Positions 7,635 through 14,929 of a DNA stretch of 34,921 bases are shown one piece after another. How positions within the stretch are numbered: position 1 is the first letter of the stretch; the number at the start of each line of letters is the position of its first letter. A model generated the notes under the pieces. That model did not search any database. It was not told the DNA's origin and saw only the letters and a program-made list of their open reading frames with translations. Origin of the DNA: UBA5972 sp964637875. Lineage in GTDB: Bacteria > Pseudomonadota > Alphaproteobacteria > Rhodobacterales > Rhodobacteraceae. The stretch is from NCBI GenBank assembly GCA_964637875.1, contig CAZWXK010000023.1, forward strand, positions 1 to 34,921, written 5' to 3'. Position numbers and translations under genes: made by a program.

Positions 7635-9074
7635 TCAGTCTTCGACCCAGCCGCTGACAGCCTTGACCTCGCAGAATTCCTCAAGGCCCCACATGCCGCC
7701 TTCGCGTCCGTTGCCCGATTGCTTGTACCCGCCAAATGGTGCGCCGGCCGCACGCGACTGGCCGTTCATCTCGACCATGCCGGCGCGCAGTTGACGTGCA
7801 ACCCGGATGGCCTTGGCATGGTCCTGCGTCTGAACATAATCGGTCAGGCCATAGGGGGTGTCATTGGCGATAGCCACCGCCTCGTCCTCGGAATCAAAGG
7901 GGATGATCGAAAGAACCGGGCCAAAGATTTCCTGCCGCGCGATGGTCATGTCGTTGTTGACGTCGGCAAACACGGTCGGGCGCACATAATAGCCGCGGTT
8001 GACGCCTTCGGGCAGGCCGGGGCCGCCGGCGACAAGGCGCGCGCCCTCTTCGACGCCCTTTTCGATCAGGCCCTGGATCTTGTCCCACTGGGCGCGGGAA
8101 ACAACCGGCCCCATGTGGCGCCCCGGCTCGGCCGAGGGGCCGACCGTCAACTTGCCGGCGGTTTCTGCCGCGATCTCGATCGCCCGGTCATAGATCTCGC
8201 GCTGCACCAGCATCCGCGTCGGCGCGTTGCAGGACTGGCCGCTATTGTTCATGCAATGCAGAACGCCCCGCTTGACCGCCTTTTCGTCGGCATCGGCAAA
8301 GACGATATTGGCGCCCTTTCCGCCCAGCTCCAGCGCCACCCGCTTGATCGTGTCGGCGGCGTTCTTCTGGATCAGGATCCCGGCCCGGGTCGAGCCCGTG
8401 AACGAGATCATGTCCACGTCCGGGTGCCCCGAAAGCTGGGTGCCAACGCCCGGCCCGTCGCCATTGACCAGGTTGAACACGCCGGCGGGCACGCCGGCCT
8501 CATCCAGGATTTCGGCAAACAGCATGCCCGAAAGCGGGGCGATTTCCGAAGGCTTCAGCACCATGGTGCAGCCCGTGGCCAGTGCCGGGATGACCTTGAG
8601 AACGGTCTGGTTCATGGGCCAGTTCCAGGGCGTGATCATGCCGACAACGCCGATCGGTTCATACAGGATGCGGTCATTGGGGGCGTGGTCGCCAAGGCGA
8701 CGCTCGAATTCAAAGCCCTTGAGCGCGCGGATGAAATTCTTGATGTGATAGGCCCCTGCCGGCACCTGTTGCTGGCGGGCCAGGTCGATAGGTGCGCCCA
8801 TCTCGCGACTGATCGCCTCGGCCATGTCGTCGGCACGACGCATGTAGATGTCGAGGATCCGCTCGATCAGGGCAAGGCGTTCTTCCACGGGCGTGAACAT
8901 CCAGCCCGGAAATGCCGCGCGGGCGGCGGCAACGGCCTTGTCCGTGTCGGCCGCCGAGCCAAGCGAGATCACGGCAAAGGCCTCTTCGGTGGAGGGGTCG
9001 ATGACGTCCAGGTCATTTGCGGCCGCAGGTGAAACCCACTGTCCGTTGATGTAGAATTGGCGCTTGTCCAGCAT
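7635..9074 (-). CDS. NAD(P)-dependent aldehyde dehydrogenase family protein
   Basis: This 479-residue enzyme of the ALDH superfamily oxidises an aldehyde to its acid. Visible residues are oxyanion Asn151 in TPWNWP, cofactor-site lysine in KPSE (about 174-177), the glycine motif FTGSTRAG (225-232), general-base Glu249 in LELGGKGAN and catalytic Cys282 in GQSCNAP. EIFGPVLS lies further on, and the C terminus has PFGGYKQSGNGRE. The ATG at 9074 (MLDKRQFYINGQWV) has GGAG eight bases upstream; an upstream extension in the same frame lacks family character. It converges on putA and is transcribed on its own. The actual substrate cannot be told from sequence; it is not the P5C step, which PutA supplies. 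Confidence 0.9.
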   Translation of the reverse strand: MLDKRQFYINGQWVSPAAANDLDVIDPSTEEAFAVISLGSAADTDKAVAAARAAFPGWMFTPVEERLALIERILDIYMRRADDMAEAISREMGAPIDLARQQQVPAGAYHIKNFIRALKGFEFERRLGDHAPNDRILYEPIGVVGMITPWNWPMNQTVLKVIPALATGCTMVLKPSEIAPLSGMLFAEILDEAGVPAGVFNLVNGDGPGVGTQLSGHPDVDMISFTGSTRAGILIQKNAADTIKRVALELGGKGANIVFADADEKAVKRGVLHCMNNSGQSCNAPTRMLVQREIYDRAIEIAAETAGKLTVGPSAEPGRHMGPVVSRAQWDKIQGLIEKGVEEGARLVAGGPGLPEGVNRGYYVRPTVFADVNNDMTIARQEIFGPVLSIIPFDSEDEAVAIANDTPYGLTDYVQTQDHAKAIRVARQLRAGMVEMNGQSRAAGAPFGGYKQSGNGREGGMWGLEEFCEVKAVSGWVED

Positions 9075-9248
9075 CTGTCTTGCTCCGGTCGTGAAGGGAG
9101 GAAAATTCGCCGGCACAGTGTCATTGTGTGCGATGGGATGCAAGAGGTGGCGGAGAATTTGATCAAATTCCGGCCGTCCCGGACGACAACCGGACCGCAC
9201 CGAACATGCGATCACCGGTCGCGCCACCATTGTCGTGCAGCCCGTGCC

Positions 9249-9854
9249 CTAGGAATGAACCCCGACATTTCCGGGTTTGGGATACAGCACCACCTTGGTG
9301 CCGATGGGAACCTTGTCATAGAGTTCGATGACATGCGGGTTGATCAGACGGGCACAGCCATTGGAAACGGCCACCCCGATCGTGCGCGGATTGTTGGTGC
9401 CGTGGATGCGCAGATAGGTGTCGCGCCCCTTGGCGTCGTACAGATACAGCGCACGCGCGCCCAGAGGATTGTTGATGCCACCGTCCATTCCACCAGCCTC
9501 GGCAATCGGGCCATAGACCTCGGGGTTGCGCTTTACCATGTCGTCGGTCGGTATCCAGCGCGGCCATTCCTGCTTGGCCCCGACGTGATAGACCCCGGGA
9601 TGATAGAGGTTTCCACGACCGATCCCGACAGTATACCGGATGGCCTTTCGCTTTGGCAGGGTCAGGAACAGGCGATAGGTGGCAGGATCGACATGAATTT
9701 CGCCCGCAGGCAGCCTGGTCTTGAGGCGGACGAGGGTTGGTTGAAAATCTTCGGGCAGAACATATTCTTCGCCCTTCTTGTGGGCCAGCGCGGGTGTGAC
9801 ACCCAACGCGGCCGAGGCAAGGCCGGTGGCCAGAAACAGACGACGGTCGATCAA
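9249..9854 (-). CDS. L,D-transpeptidase (YkuD domain) with twin-arginine-like signal
   Basis: This 201-residue exported enzyme probably makes 3-3 peptidoglycan cross-links or attaches proteins to the wall. The YkuD domain holds the signature HGTNNPRTIG followed by SNGCARL, giving His151, Ser164 and catalytic Cys167. The start is a TTG at 9854 (MIDRRLFLATGLASAALG), chosen because AAGGGA lies just upstream and because it leaves a signal peptide with a DRRLFL motif and an AlA-type cleavage site near residue 24. The paired arginines suggest Tat export, although Sec is possible. An in-frame ATG further upstream would add 27 residues unlike a signal peptide. It stands alone between the dehydrogenase gene (174 bp away) and pnp. 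Confidence 0.9.
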   Translation of the reverse strand: MIDRRLFLATGLASAALGVTPALAHKKGEEYVLPEDFQPTLVRLKTRLPAGEIHVDPATYRLFLTLPKRKAIRYTVGIGRGNLYHPGVYHVGAKQEWPRWIPTDDMVKRNPEVYGPIAEAGGMDGGINNPLGARALYLYDAKGRDTYLRIHGTNNPRTIGVAVSNGCARLINPHVIELYDKVPIGTKVVLYPKPGNVGVHS

Positions 9855-10010
9855 AGCGGTATCCCTTGTCCAATGACTGTTGCACGAAATGAGTTCGGGG
9901 CAGGGCTGCAAAATGCAGAATATCCCCAGCTCCAAGGTTAGCGCAAAGGATGCCCTGATCGGATAACGTTTTCGTCATCATGCTGTTTCCGGGGGGTTTT
10001 GCTCGATCGC

Positions 10011-10034
10011 CCAGACGCAGAACCAGACGCAGAA
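10011..10034. repeat. Perfect 12-bp x 2 tandem repeat
   Basis: CCAGACGCAGAA is repeated exactly at 10011-10022 and 10023-10034, immediately beside the pnp terminator stem. It is one of several 12-14 bp tandem duplications in the window. Confidence 0.95.
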
Positions 10035-10057
10035 AAGGCCCCGCAAAGGGGGCCTTT
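10034..10057 (-). terminator. Rho-independent terminator of pnp
   Basis: AAAGGCCCC (10034-10042) pairs with GGGGCCTTT (10049-10057) over 9 bp with a 6-base loop. It lies 23 bases past the pnp stop and is followed on the minus strand by a short T-run (10033-10036 read as TTTT). This is a good intrinsic terminator for the rpsO-pnp transcript. Confidence 0.8.
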
Positions 10058-10079
10058 CCGTTTTCCGGTGATAGCTGGA

Positions 10080-12203
10080 TCAGGCATTTTCGCGCTTGAT
10101 TTCCTCGCCGGTTTCCTGATCGACGACCTTCATCGACAGGCGCACCTTGCCGCGATCGTCAAAGCCCATCAGCTTGACCTTCACTTCCTGACCTTCCTTC
10201 AGAACATCCTTGGGATGGTTGATGCGCTCGTTTGCGATCTGGCTGACATGGACCAGGCCGTCGCGCTTGCCGAAAAAGTTCACGAAGGCGCCGAAATCCA
10301 TCAGCTTGACCACCTTGCCGGTGTAGATCTGGCCAACCTCGGGCTCGGCGACGATCGCGTGGATCATCGAACGCGCCTTTTCGATGGCTTCGGCGTTGGG
10401 GCTGGCGATCTTGATGATGCCGTCGTCGTTGATATCGACCTTGGCGCCCGAAACCTCGACGATCTCGCGGATCACCTTGCCGCCCGAACCGATCACTTCA
10501 CGGATCTTGTCGGTCGGCACCTGCATGGTTTCGATGCGCGGCGCGTGGATCGAGAATTCGCCGGCCGAGGTCAGTGCCTTGGACATTTCGCCCAGGATGT
10601 GCAGGCGGCCCTGCTTGGCCTGTGCCAGCGCCTTTTTCATGATCTCGGACGTGATACCGGCGACCTTGATATCCATCTGCAGGCTGGTGATGCCCGCTTC
10701 GGTGCCGGCAACCTTGAAGTCCATGTCGCCAAGGTGATCTTCGTCACCCAGGATATCGGTCAGAACCGCAAAGTCGCTGCCTTCCAGGATCAGGCCCATG
10801 GCCACACCTGCGACCGGCGCCTTAAGCGGCACGCCCGCATCCATCATCGAAAGCGATGAACCGCAGACCGTTGCCATCGAGGATGAGCCGTTGCTTTCGG
10901 TGATCTCGGACACGATGCGGATGGTATAGGGAAAGTCGGTCGCCGGCGGCAGCACCGCCTGCAGCGCCCGCCAGGCCAGCTTGCCATGGCCGATCTCGCG
11001 ACGGCCCGGGCCCATCATCCGGCCCGCCTCGCCCACCGAATAGGGGGGAAAGTTGTAGTGCAGCAGGAAGTTCGACTTGTAGGTGCCGTTCAACGCGTCG
11101 ATCATCTGTTCGTCATCGCCCGTGCCCAGCGTGGTGATGACCAGCGCCTGGGTTTCACCACGGGTGAACAGGGCGGAACCGTGGGTGCGGGGCAGAACCT
11201 GCACCTCGGCGCTGATCGGGCGCACGGTGGTCAGGTCGCGCCCGTCGATCCGCTTGCCGGTCTTCAGGATATCGCCGCGCAGGACCGAGGATTCCAGCTT
11301 CTTGAAGCAGGCGCCAAGATTGGGATCTTCGCGGTCTTCTTCGCTCAGCTGTTCGATGATGCTGTCACGCGCGGCCGAGATGGCAGTCTGACGTTCCTGC
11401 TTGTCGGTAATGGCGAAAGCGGCACGCATGGCTTCTTCGCCGGCGGCCTGCACCCTGGCATACAGTTCCGAATAATCGGCGGGCTGAAAGTCGAACGGCT
11501 CCTTGGCCGCGTCTTCGGCCAGGTCGATGATCATGTCAATCACCGGCTGCATGGCGTCATGGCCGAACTGGACGGCGCCCAGCATTTCGTCTTCCGACAG
11601 CTCATAGGCCTCGGATTCGACCATCATTACCGCGTCCTTGGTGCCGGCAACGACCAGATCAAGGCGCTGCTCGGGATTTTCGCGCAGCTTGTGCATGTCG
11701 TCCACCGACGGGTTCAGCACATATTCGCCGTTCACATAGCCGACGCGGGCACAGCCGATCGGCCCCAGGAAGGGGGCGCCGGAAAGCGTGAGCGCGGCCG
11801 AGGCGGCGATCATGGCAACGACATCGGGATCGTTTTCCAGGTCATGGGACAGAACCGTGCAGATCACCTGGGTTTCGTTCTTGAAACCGGGCACGAACAG
11901 CGGGCGGATCGGACGGTCGATCAGGCGCGCGGTCAGCGTTTCCTTTTCGGTCGGACGTGCCTCGCGCTTGAAGAACCCGCCGGGGATCTTGCCCGCGGCA
12001 TAGTATTTTTCCTGATAGTGCACGGTCAGAGGGAAGAAATCGAAGCCCTCTTTCGGTTTTTTCTCGTACACGACGGCGCACAGCACCGAGGTTTCGCCAA
12101 GGGTGGCGACAACGGCGGCATCCGCCTGGCGGGCAATCTTGCCCGTTTCAAGTGTCAGTGTTTCACCACCCCACTCGATTGACTTCTTGTATTCCTTGAA
12201 CAT
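10080..12203 (-). CDS. pnp: Polynucleotide phosphorylase
   Basis: PNPase degrades RNA 3-prime to 5-prime by phosphorolysis and is a core degradosome enzyme. The 707-residue protein is close to the usual 700-711 and has the full set: first RNase PH domain (about 1-140), helical linker, second RNase PH domain (about 310-500, with HYNFPPYSVGEAGRM and the acidic metal-site segment GDMDFKVAGTEAGITSLQMD), KH domain (about 550-610, with REVIGSGGKVIREI) and S1 domain (about 620-690, with GQIYTGKVVKLMDFGAFVNF). ATG 12203 follows AAGGAT. It lies downstream of rpsO as in most proteobacteria, with a 209-bp structured leader between them and a terminator behind. Confidence 0.98.
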   Translation of the reverse strand: MFKEYKKSIEWGGETLTLETGKIARQADAAVVATLGETSVLCAVVYEKKPKEGFDFFPLTVHYQEKYYAAGKIPGGFFKREARPTEKETLTARLIDRPIRPLFVPGFKNETQVICTVLSHDLENDPDVVAMIAASAALTLSGAPFLGPIGCARVGYVNGEYVLNPSVDDMHKLRENPEQRLDLVVAGTKDAVMMVESEAYELSEDEMLGAVQFGHDAMQPVIDMIIDLAEDAAKEPFDFQPADYSELYARVQAAGEEAMRAAFAITDKQERQTAISAARDSIIEQLSEEDREDPNLGACFKKLESSVLRGDILKTGKRIDGRDLTTVRPISAEVQVLPRTHGSALFTRGETQALVITTLGTGDDEQMIDALNGTYKSNFLLHYNFPPYSVGEAGRMMGPGRREIGHGKLAWRALQAVLPPATDFPYTIRIVSEITESNGSSSMATVCGSSLSMMDAGVPLKAPVAGVAMGLILEGSDFAVLTDILGDEDHLGDMDFKVAGTEAGITSLQMDIKVAGITSEIMKKALAQAKQGRLHILGEMSKALTSAGEFSIHAPRIETMQVPTDKIREVIGSGGKVIREIVEVSGAKVDINDDGIIKIASPNAEAIEKARSMIHAIVAEPEVGQIYTGKVVKLMDFGAFVNFFGKRDGLVHVSQIANERINHPKDVLKEGQEVKVKLMGFDDRGKVRLSMKVVDQETGEEIKRENA

Positions 12204-12412
12204 TTCTTATCCTTGCATATGGCCCTGCCCCCTGGCAGGCGCCACGATAACATGGGCCGTGTGCCCATGGATCCCCGGTTACATCATCATCCTGCCAGAC
12301 CCGTGGGATCATTTCGGGCCCGGCCTTCGGACGTCTGCGTCCGTCTTTATATGGGGTCGGACGCGTATTCCCCAATATGCAAGGCGCGCCCCGCAAGGCG
12401 CGCCCTGTATTT
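12204..12412 (-). promoter_or_regulatory. Structured rpsO-pnp intergenic leader
   Basis: Several short perfect hairpins lie in series: CGGACG/CGTCCG (12328-12343), CATGGGC/GCCCATG (12251-12269) and CCTGCC/GGCAGG just before pnp. A candidate minus-strand promoter lies within it, with TTGGGG (12370-12375) and TATAAA (12346-12351) separated by 18 bases. That would start transcripts near 12339 and place all three hairpins in the pnp leader. In E. coli, pnp is autoregulated through a leader hairpin processed by RNase III; a comparable role here is inferred from position only. Confidence 0.45.
12383..12404 (-). terminator. Hairpin behind rpsO, two GGCGCGCC arms
   Basis: The palindrome GGCGCGCC occurs at 12383-12390 and 12397-12404, so the two copies form an 8-bp GC-only stem with a 6-base loop starting 9 bases after the rpsO stop. 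There is no T-run, so it is more likely a partial terminator or processing barrier than a full stop, allowing read-through into pnp. Confidence 0.45.
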
Positions 12413-12682
12413 CTAGCGGCGGATGCCGAGGCGTTTGATCAGGTCCTGATAGCGGGCCTCATCCTTGCCCTTGACGTAATCGAGCAGCTTGCGGCGCTGG
12501 GCCACGAGTTTCAGCAGGCCACGGCGGGAATGGTTGTCCTTCTTGTGAACCTTGAAATGCTCGGTCAGGGTCGAGATGCGCGAGGTCAGGATTGCAACCT
12601 GTACTTCGGGCGAACCGGTGTCGCCTTCGTGGGTGGCATATTCCTTGATCAGCTGCGCTTTCAGCTCGGGTGTGATCGACAT
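12413..12682 (-). CDS. rpsO: 30S ribosomal protein S15
   Basis: S15 binds the central domain of 16S rRNA early in 30S assembly and takes part in a subunit bridge. The 89-residue length is exactly that of the family. Recognisable segments are MSITPELKAQLIKEYA, THEGDTGSPEVQVAILTSRI, HKKDNHSRRGLLKLVAQRRK and the end YQDLIKRLGIRR. ATG 12682 follows AAGGAG; the frame stays open upstream but that part has no S15 character and includes the tandem repeat at 12837. It is upstream of pnp, as usual. Its other customary neighbour truB is about 2.7 kb away because of the RTX pair and the DUF1643 gene. Confidence 0.98.
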   Translation of the reverse strand: MSITPELKAQLIKEYATHEGDTGSPEVQVAILTSRISTLTEHFKVHKKDNHSRRGLLKLVAQRRKLLDYVKGKDEARYQDLIKRLGIRR

Positions 12683-13217
12683 CGGGGTCTCCTTCGTAAG
12701 GTTGGAATGGATGGCACAAGCCGGGATGTCGTCCAGCAGGGCCCGTGGAGGAATCCCCGGCATTGTTTTGCGGGGATGCGCGCATATAGGGTAATTTCGT
12801 CGAAAAGGAAAGGGAAAAGGTGATGGTTCGGTCAGCCCCCATGAGACTGGCCCCATGAGACTGGCCCCATGAGACTGGCCCCGTGAGACTGGCCCCGTGA
12901 AAGATGGGTGGATCACTGCCTGACCGGAGACTCGGCGGAGATGCCCCAGCAGGGCTGGCCGCAGTATTGTTTCGCAAGATCGGATAATGGCCGGAGATTC
13001 CGTTGGTACGCTTCCAAACAGGAACCTATCGGTCTGATTTCTGCCATATTACCAACCATTTAACGCCTCATTTTGATTGTTCTGCACCAAGGCATGGGTT
13101 ATCCTTGGCCTGTCTGGGGGTTGCGTGGGGCAGGCAGTTGGCGGGGGCCGCTGTCGGGGTGTCCACACGCGGAAATGGGGGCTGGCGCCCGTCAATACGG
13201 CGGGCAGGAGGCCCGTG
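12683..13217. other. 535-bp gene-free region between rpsO and the small RTX-associated gene
   Basis: No convincing gene is seen. It should hold the rpsO promoter on the minus strand; CTATAT near 12784-12789 (read on minus) is a possible -10 without a clear -35. It carries the 14-bp tandem repeat (12837-12900). An AT-rich stretch follows at 13040-13082 with TTAC-N7-TTAAC at 13049-13064, one base from a CtrA-type site, and the inverted pair CCAAGG/CCTTGG at 13087-13108. That stretch is the likely promoter area for the RTX pair. Confidence 0.5.
12837..12900. repeat. 14-bp tandem repeat, four full copies plus part of a fifth
   Basis: The unit CCCCATGAGACTGG appears at 12837-12850, 12851-12864, 12865-12878 and, with A to G at position 5, at 12879-12892. 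A partial copy CCCCGTGA follows at 12893-12900. Because 14 is not a multiple of three it is not a coding repeat. It lies about 155 bp upstream of the rpsO start. Confidence 0.97.
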
Positions 13218-13637
13218 ATGATGTCGTTGCTGACATTGCCGACTTTCTCGCGCGCCACCCGCAAGGGAGTGGCCAGGCACCGGTTGTCGCCGCGCGAGGG
13301 TGCCCGTATCAGGCAGGCGGCGCTCGAGGCTGCGCGAAATGCGCCGCTGTTGCTGTGTGACCCGGTCAGGCCCGGCAGGCCACCGTCAGGGGCAGGCGAT
13401 TGCGAACTGCTGGAGTTCAACGAGGGGGCGGTGATCTCGGATTTCGACCCCTGTTCGGATTTTCTGGAGATCGAGGTCCCCGATGCAGCGCCGCGCCACC
13501 AGGTCGAAATCGAAAGGAATGGCGCCAGGAATGGCGCCGGGGCCGGCGTCAGGGTGCTGCTGAATGGCAGACCGGTGGCCGAGATCAGGGGAATACGAGG
13601 GTTGGACCGCGACAGGATCATCCTGATCCCGGTTTGA
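13218..13637 (+). CDS. Small protein with RTX-type C-terminal domain, no calcium repeats
   Basis: A predicted 139-residue protein with no named family that I can assign firmly. ATG 13218 follows CAGGAGG at good spacing; the frame is open upstream but without a binding site. Residues 1-45 are basic and give no clear signal peptide. From about residue 65 the protein resembles the end of the neighbouring RTX protein: AVISDFDPCSDFLEIE here against ATISDYTAGQDHLVLG there, then VRVLLNGRPVAEIRG against VVTLNGNPAAVLAG, each ending in a short beta-like stretch. It may be a repeat-less relative or partner of the RTX protein. A perfect 12-bp duplication (13515-13538) encodes the RNGA-RNGA segment. A long mirror frame on the other strand is judged a shadow. 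Confidence 0.6.
   Translation: MMSLLTLPTFSRATRKGVARHRLSPREGARIRQAALEAARNAPLLLCDPVRPGRPPSGAGDCELLEFNEGAVISDFDPCSDFLEIEVPDAAPRHQVEIERNGARNGAGAGVRVLLNGRPVAEIRGIRGLDRDRIILIPV
13515..13538. repeat. Perfect 12-bp x 2 in-frame tandem duplication
   Basis: AGGAATGGCGCC is repeated exactly at 13515-13526 and 13527-13538 inside the small RTX-associated gene. It adds four residues in frame (the second RNGA) in the loop between the two beta-like segments of its C-terminal domain. Confidence 0.95.
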
Positions 13638-13690
13638 AGGGGGCGGCCCGCCCATGGGGGGTGTGCTGCCAAGCGGAAAGGTGGATCGAA

Positions 13691-14929
13691 ATGGTGGAAC
13701 TCATAATCCTGGCGGGAATGGTCATGTCAGGCCTGATGCTTGAGGCCTGGATGAACAGCAGCGGCACAACCGATGAGGTTCTGGACGGGACCGAGGGTGA
13801 CGATGGCCTGACGGGCCATGGCGGTGACGACCTCCTGTCGGGTTTTGGCGGAAACGACATCCTGACCGGGCATGGTGGCAACGATACGCTGCTTGGCGGC
13901 AACGGCAACGATACCCTGTCGGGCGACAGTGGCAGCGACAGCCTGAGCGGGGGGGACGGCAACGACCGCCTTTACGGTGGGACTGGCAATGACACGCTCG
14001 ATGGCGGTGGCGGAAATGATCAGGTCTTTGGGGGGGCCGGCAATGACACCCTTGCAGGCGGCTGGGGCAACGACCTGCTCAATGGCGGCGGCGGCAATGA
14101 CGATATCCGGGGCGGGGACGGCAACGACCGTATCTTTGGCGCGGAAGGAACCGACCACATCCATGGCGAGGCCGGCAACGACACGATCGACGGCGGGGGC
14201 GGCGATGATGCCCTTTCCGGGGGGGCCGGCAATGACACGCTCAGCGGCGCAGAGGGTTCGGATGTTCTCGAAGGCAATCAGGGTACCGACCGGCTGTTCG
14301 GAGGCGGTGGCAACGATCGGCTGAGTGGCGGCGGCGGCAACGACAGTCTGGCCGGCGGAGCCGGGGACGACGCGCTGTATGGCAATGACGGCAACGACAC
14401 CCTGGCTGGCGAAGGGGGGGCGGACCTTCTGGACGGTGCCAATGGCAACGACAACCTGTCGGGCGGCGCCGGCGACGACACCCTGTATGGCGGCAATGGC
14501 AACGACACGCTGGATGGCGGTGGCGGAAACGACTATCTGAACGGCTATGGCGGTTCGTACGCAGCAGCTGCGGGTGCCACCGTGCCGGACGGGACAGATA
14601 CCCTTTCGGGTGGTGACGGCAACGATACGCTGATCCTGGGCGAGGGCGACATCGGCACAGGCGGAAATGGCGCCGATACCTTTGGCGCCATCTATTCGCC
14701 TACCGGCGTTGCGACCATATCGGACTACACAGCAGGGCAGGATCATCTGGTGCTGGGCTACCAGGAAAGCGACCTTGGCCCGAGCCCGACGCTGGACGCG
14801 TTCTATTCCGGCACCATAGGGGGCACGGTCGTGACGTTGAACGGCAATCCGGCGGCTGTGCTTGCTGGGGTCAGCAGCATTGACCTGACCCAGGTGACCG
14901 TTACCCAGATGAGCCCGCCGACAGTGTAA
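13691..14929 (+). CDS. RTX calcium-binding repeat protein, probable type I secretion substrate
   Basis: A 412-residue glycine- and aspartate-rich protein. A short hydrophobic N terminus (MVELIILAGMVMSGLMLEAW) leads into 28 back-to-back nonapeptides of the GGxGxDxLx type from about residue 30 to 280, such as TLDGGGGND and RLYGGTGND. These build a calcium-bound parallel beta-roll. A spacer with an alanine run (SYAAAAG) and one or two further repeats follow. The last 85 or so residues have the look of the uncleaved C-terminal signal of type I secretion. No enzyme, Hint or adhesin domain is present, so its activity is unknown. ATG 13691 has GGAAAGG upstream. No ABC exporter, membrane fusion or TolC gene is in the window. 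It is opposite in strand to the translation genes on both sides and overlaps the next gene tail to tail. Confidence 0.88.
   Translation: MVELIILAGMVMSGLMLEAWMNSSGTTDEVLDGTEGDDGLTGHGGDDLLSGFGGNDILTGHGGNDTLLGGNGNDTLSGDSGSDSLSGGDGNDRLYGGTGNDTLDGGGGNDQVFGGAGNDTLAGGWGNDLLNGGGGNDDIRGGDGNDRIFGAEGTDHIHGEAGNDTIDGGGGDDALSGGAGNDTLSGAEGSDVLEGNQGTDRLFGGGGNDRLSGGGGNDSLAGGAGDDALYGNDGNDTLAGEGGADLLDGANGNDNLSGGAGDDTLYGGNGNDTLDGGGGNDYLNGYGGSYAAAAGATVPDGTDTLSGGDGNDTLILGEGDIGTGGNGADTFGAIYSPTGVATISDYTAGQDHLVLGYQESDLGPSPTLDAFYSGTIGGTVVTLNGNPAAVLAGVSSIDLTQVTVTQMSPPTV

Noticed and set aside
12837..12900. CRISPR array
   Set aside because: The 14-bp units are directly adjacent with no spacers, so this is a plain tandem repeat.
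12683..13217. tRNA or small structured RNA in the largest gene-free region
   Set aside because: No cloverleaf with a TTCGANNC-type arm or CCA end was found, and the inverted pairs seen are short. A dedicated RNA search could still find something.
13003..13218. Plus-strand frame of 71 codons ending at the start of the small RTX-associated gene
   Set aside because: No ribosome binding site or recognisable sequence, and it crosses the AT-rich promoter-like stretch.
13049..13672. Minus-strand open frame of about 200 codons opposite the small RTX-associated gene
   Set aside because: Composition is low-complexity (Ser, Pro, Arg rich) with no domain. The plus-strand frame has a good ribosome binding site and resembles the RTX C terminus.
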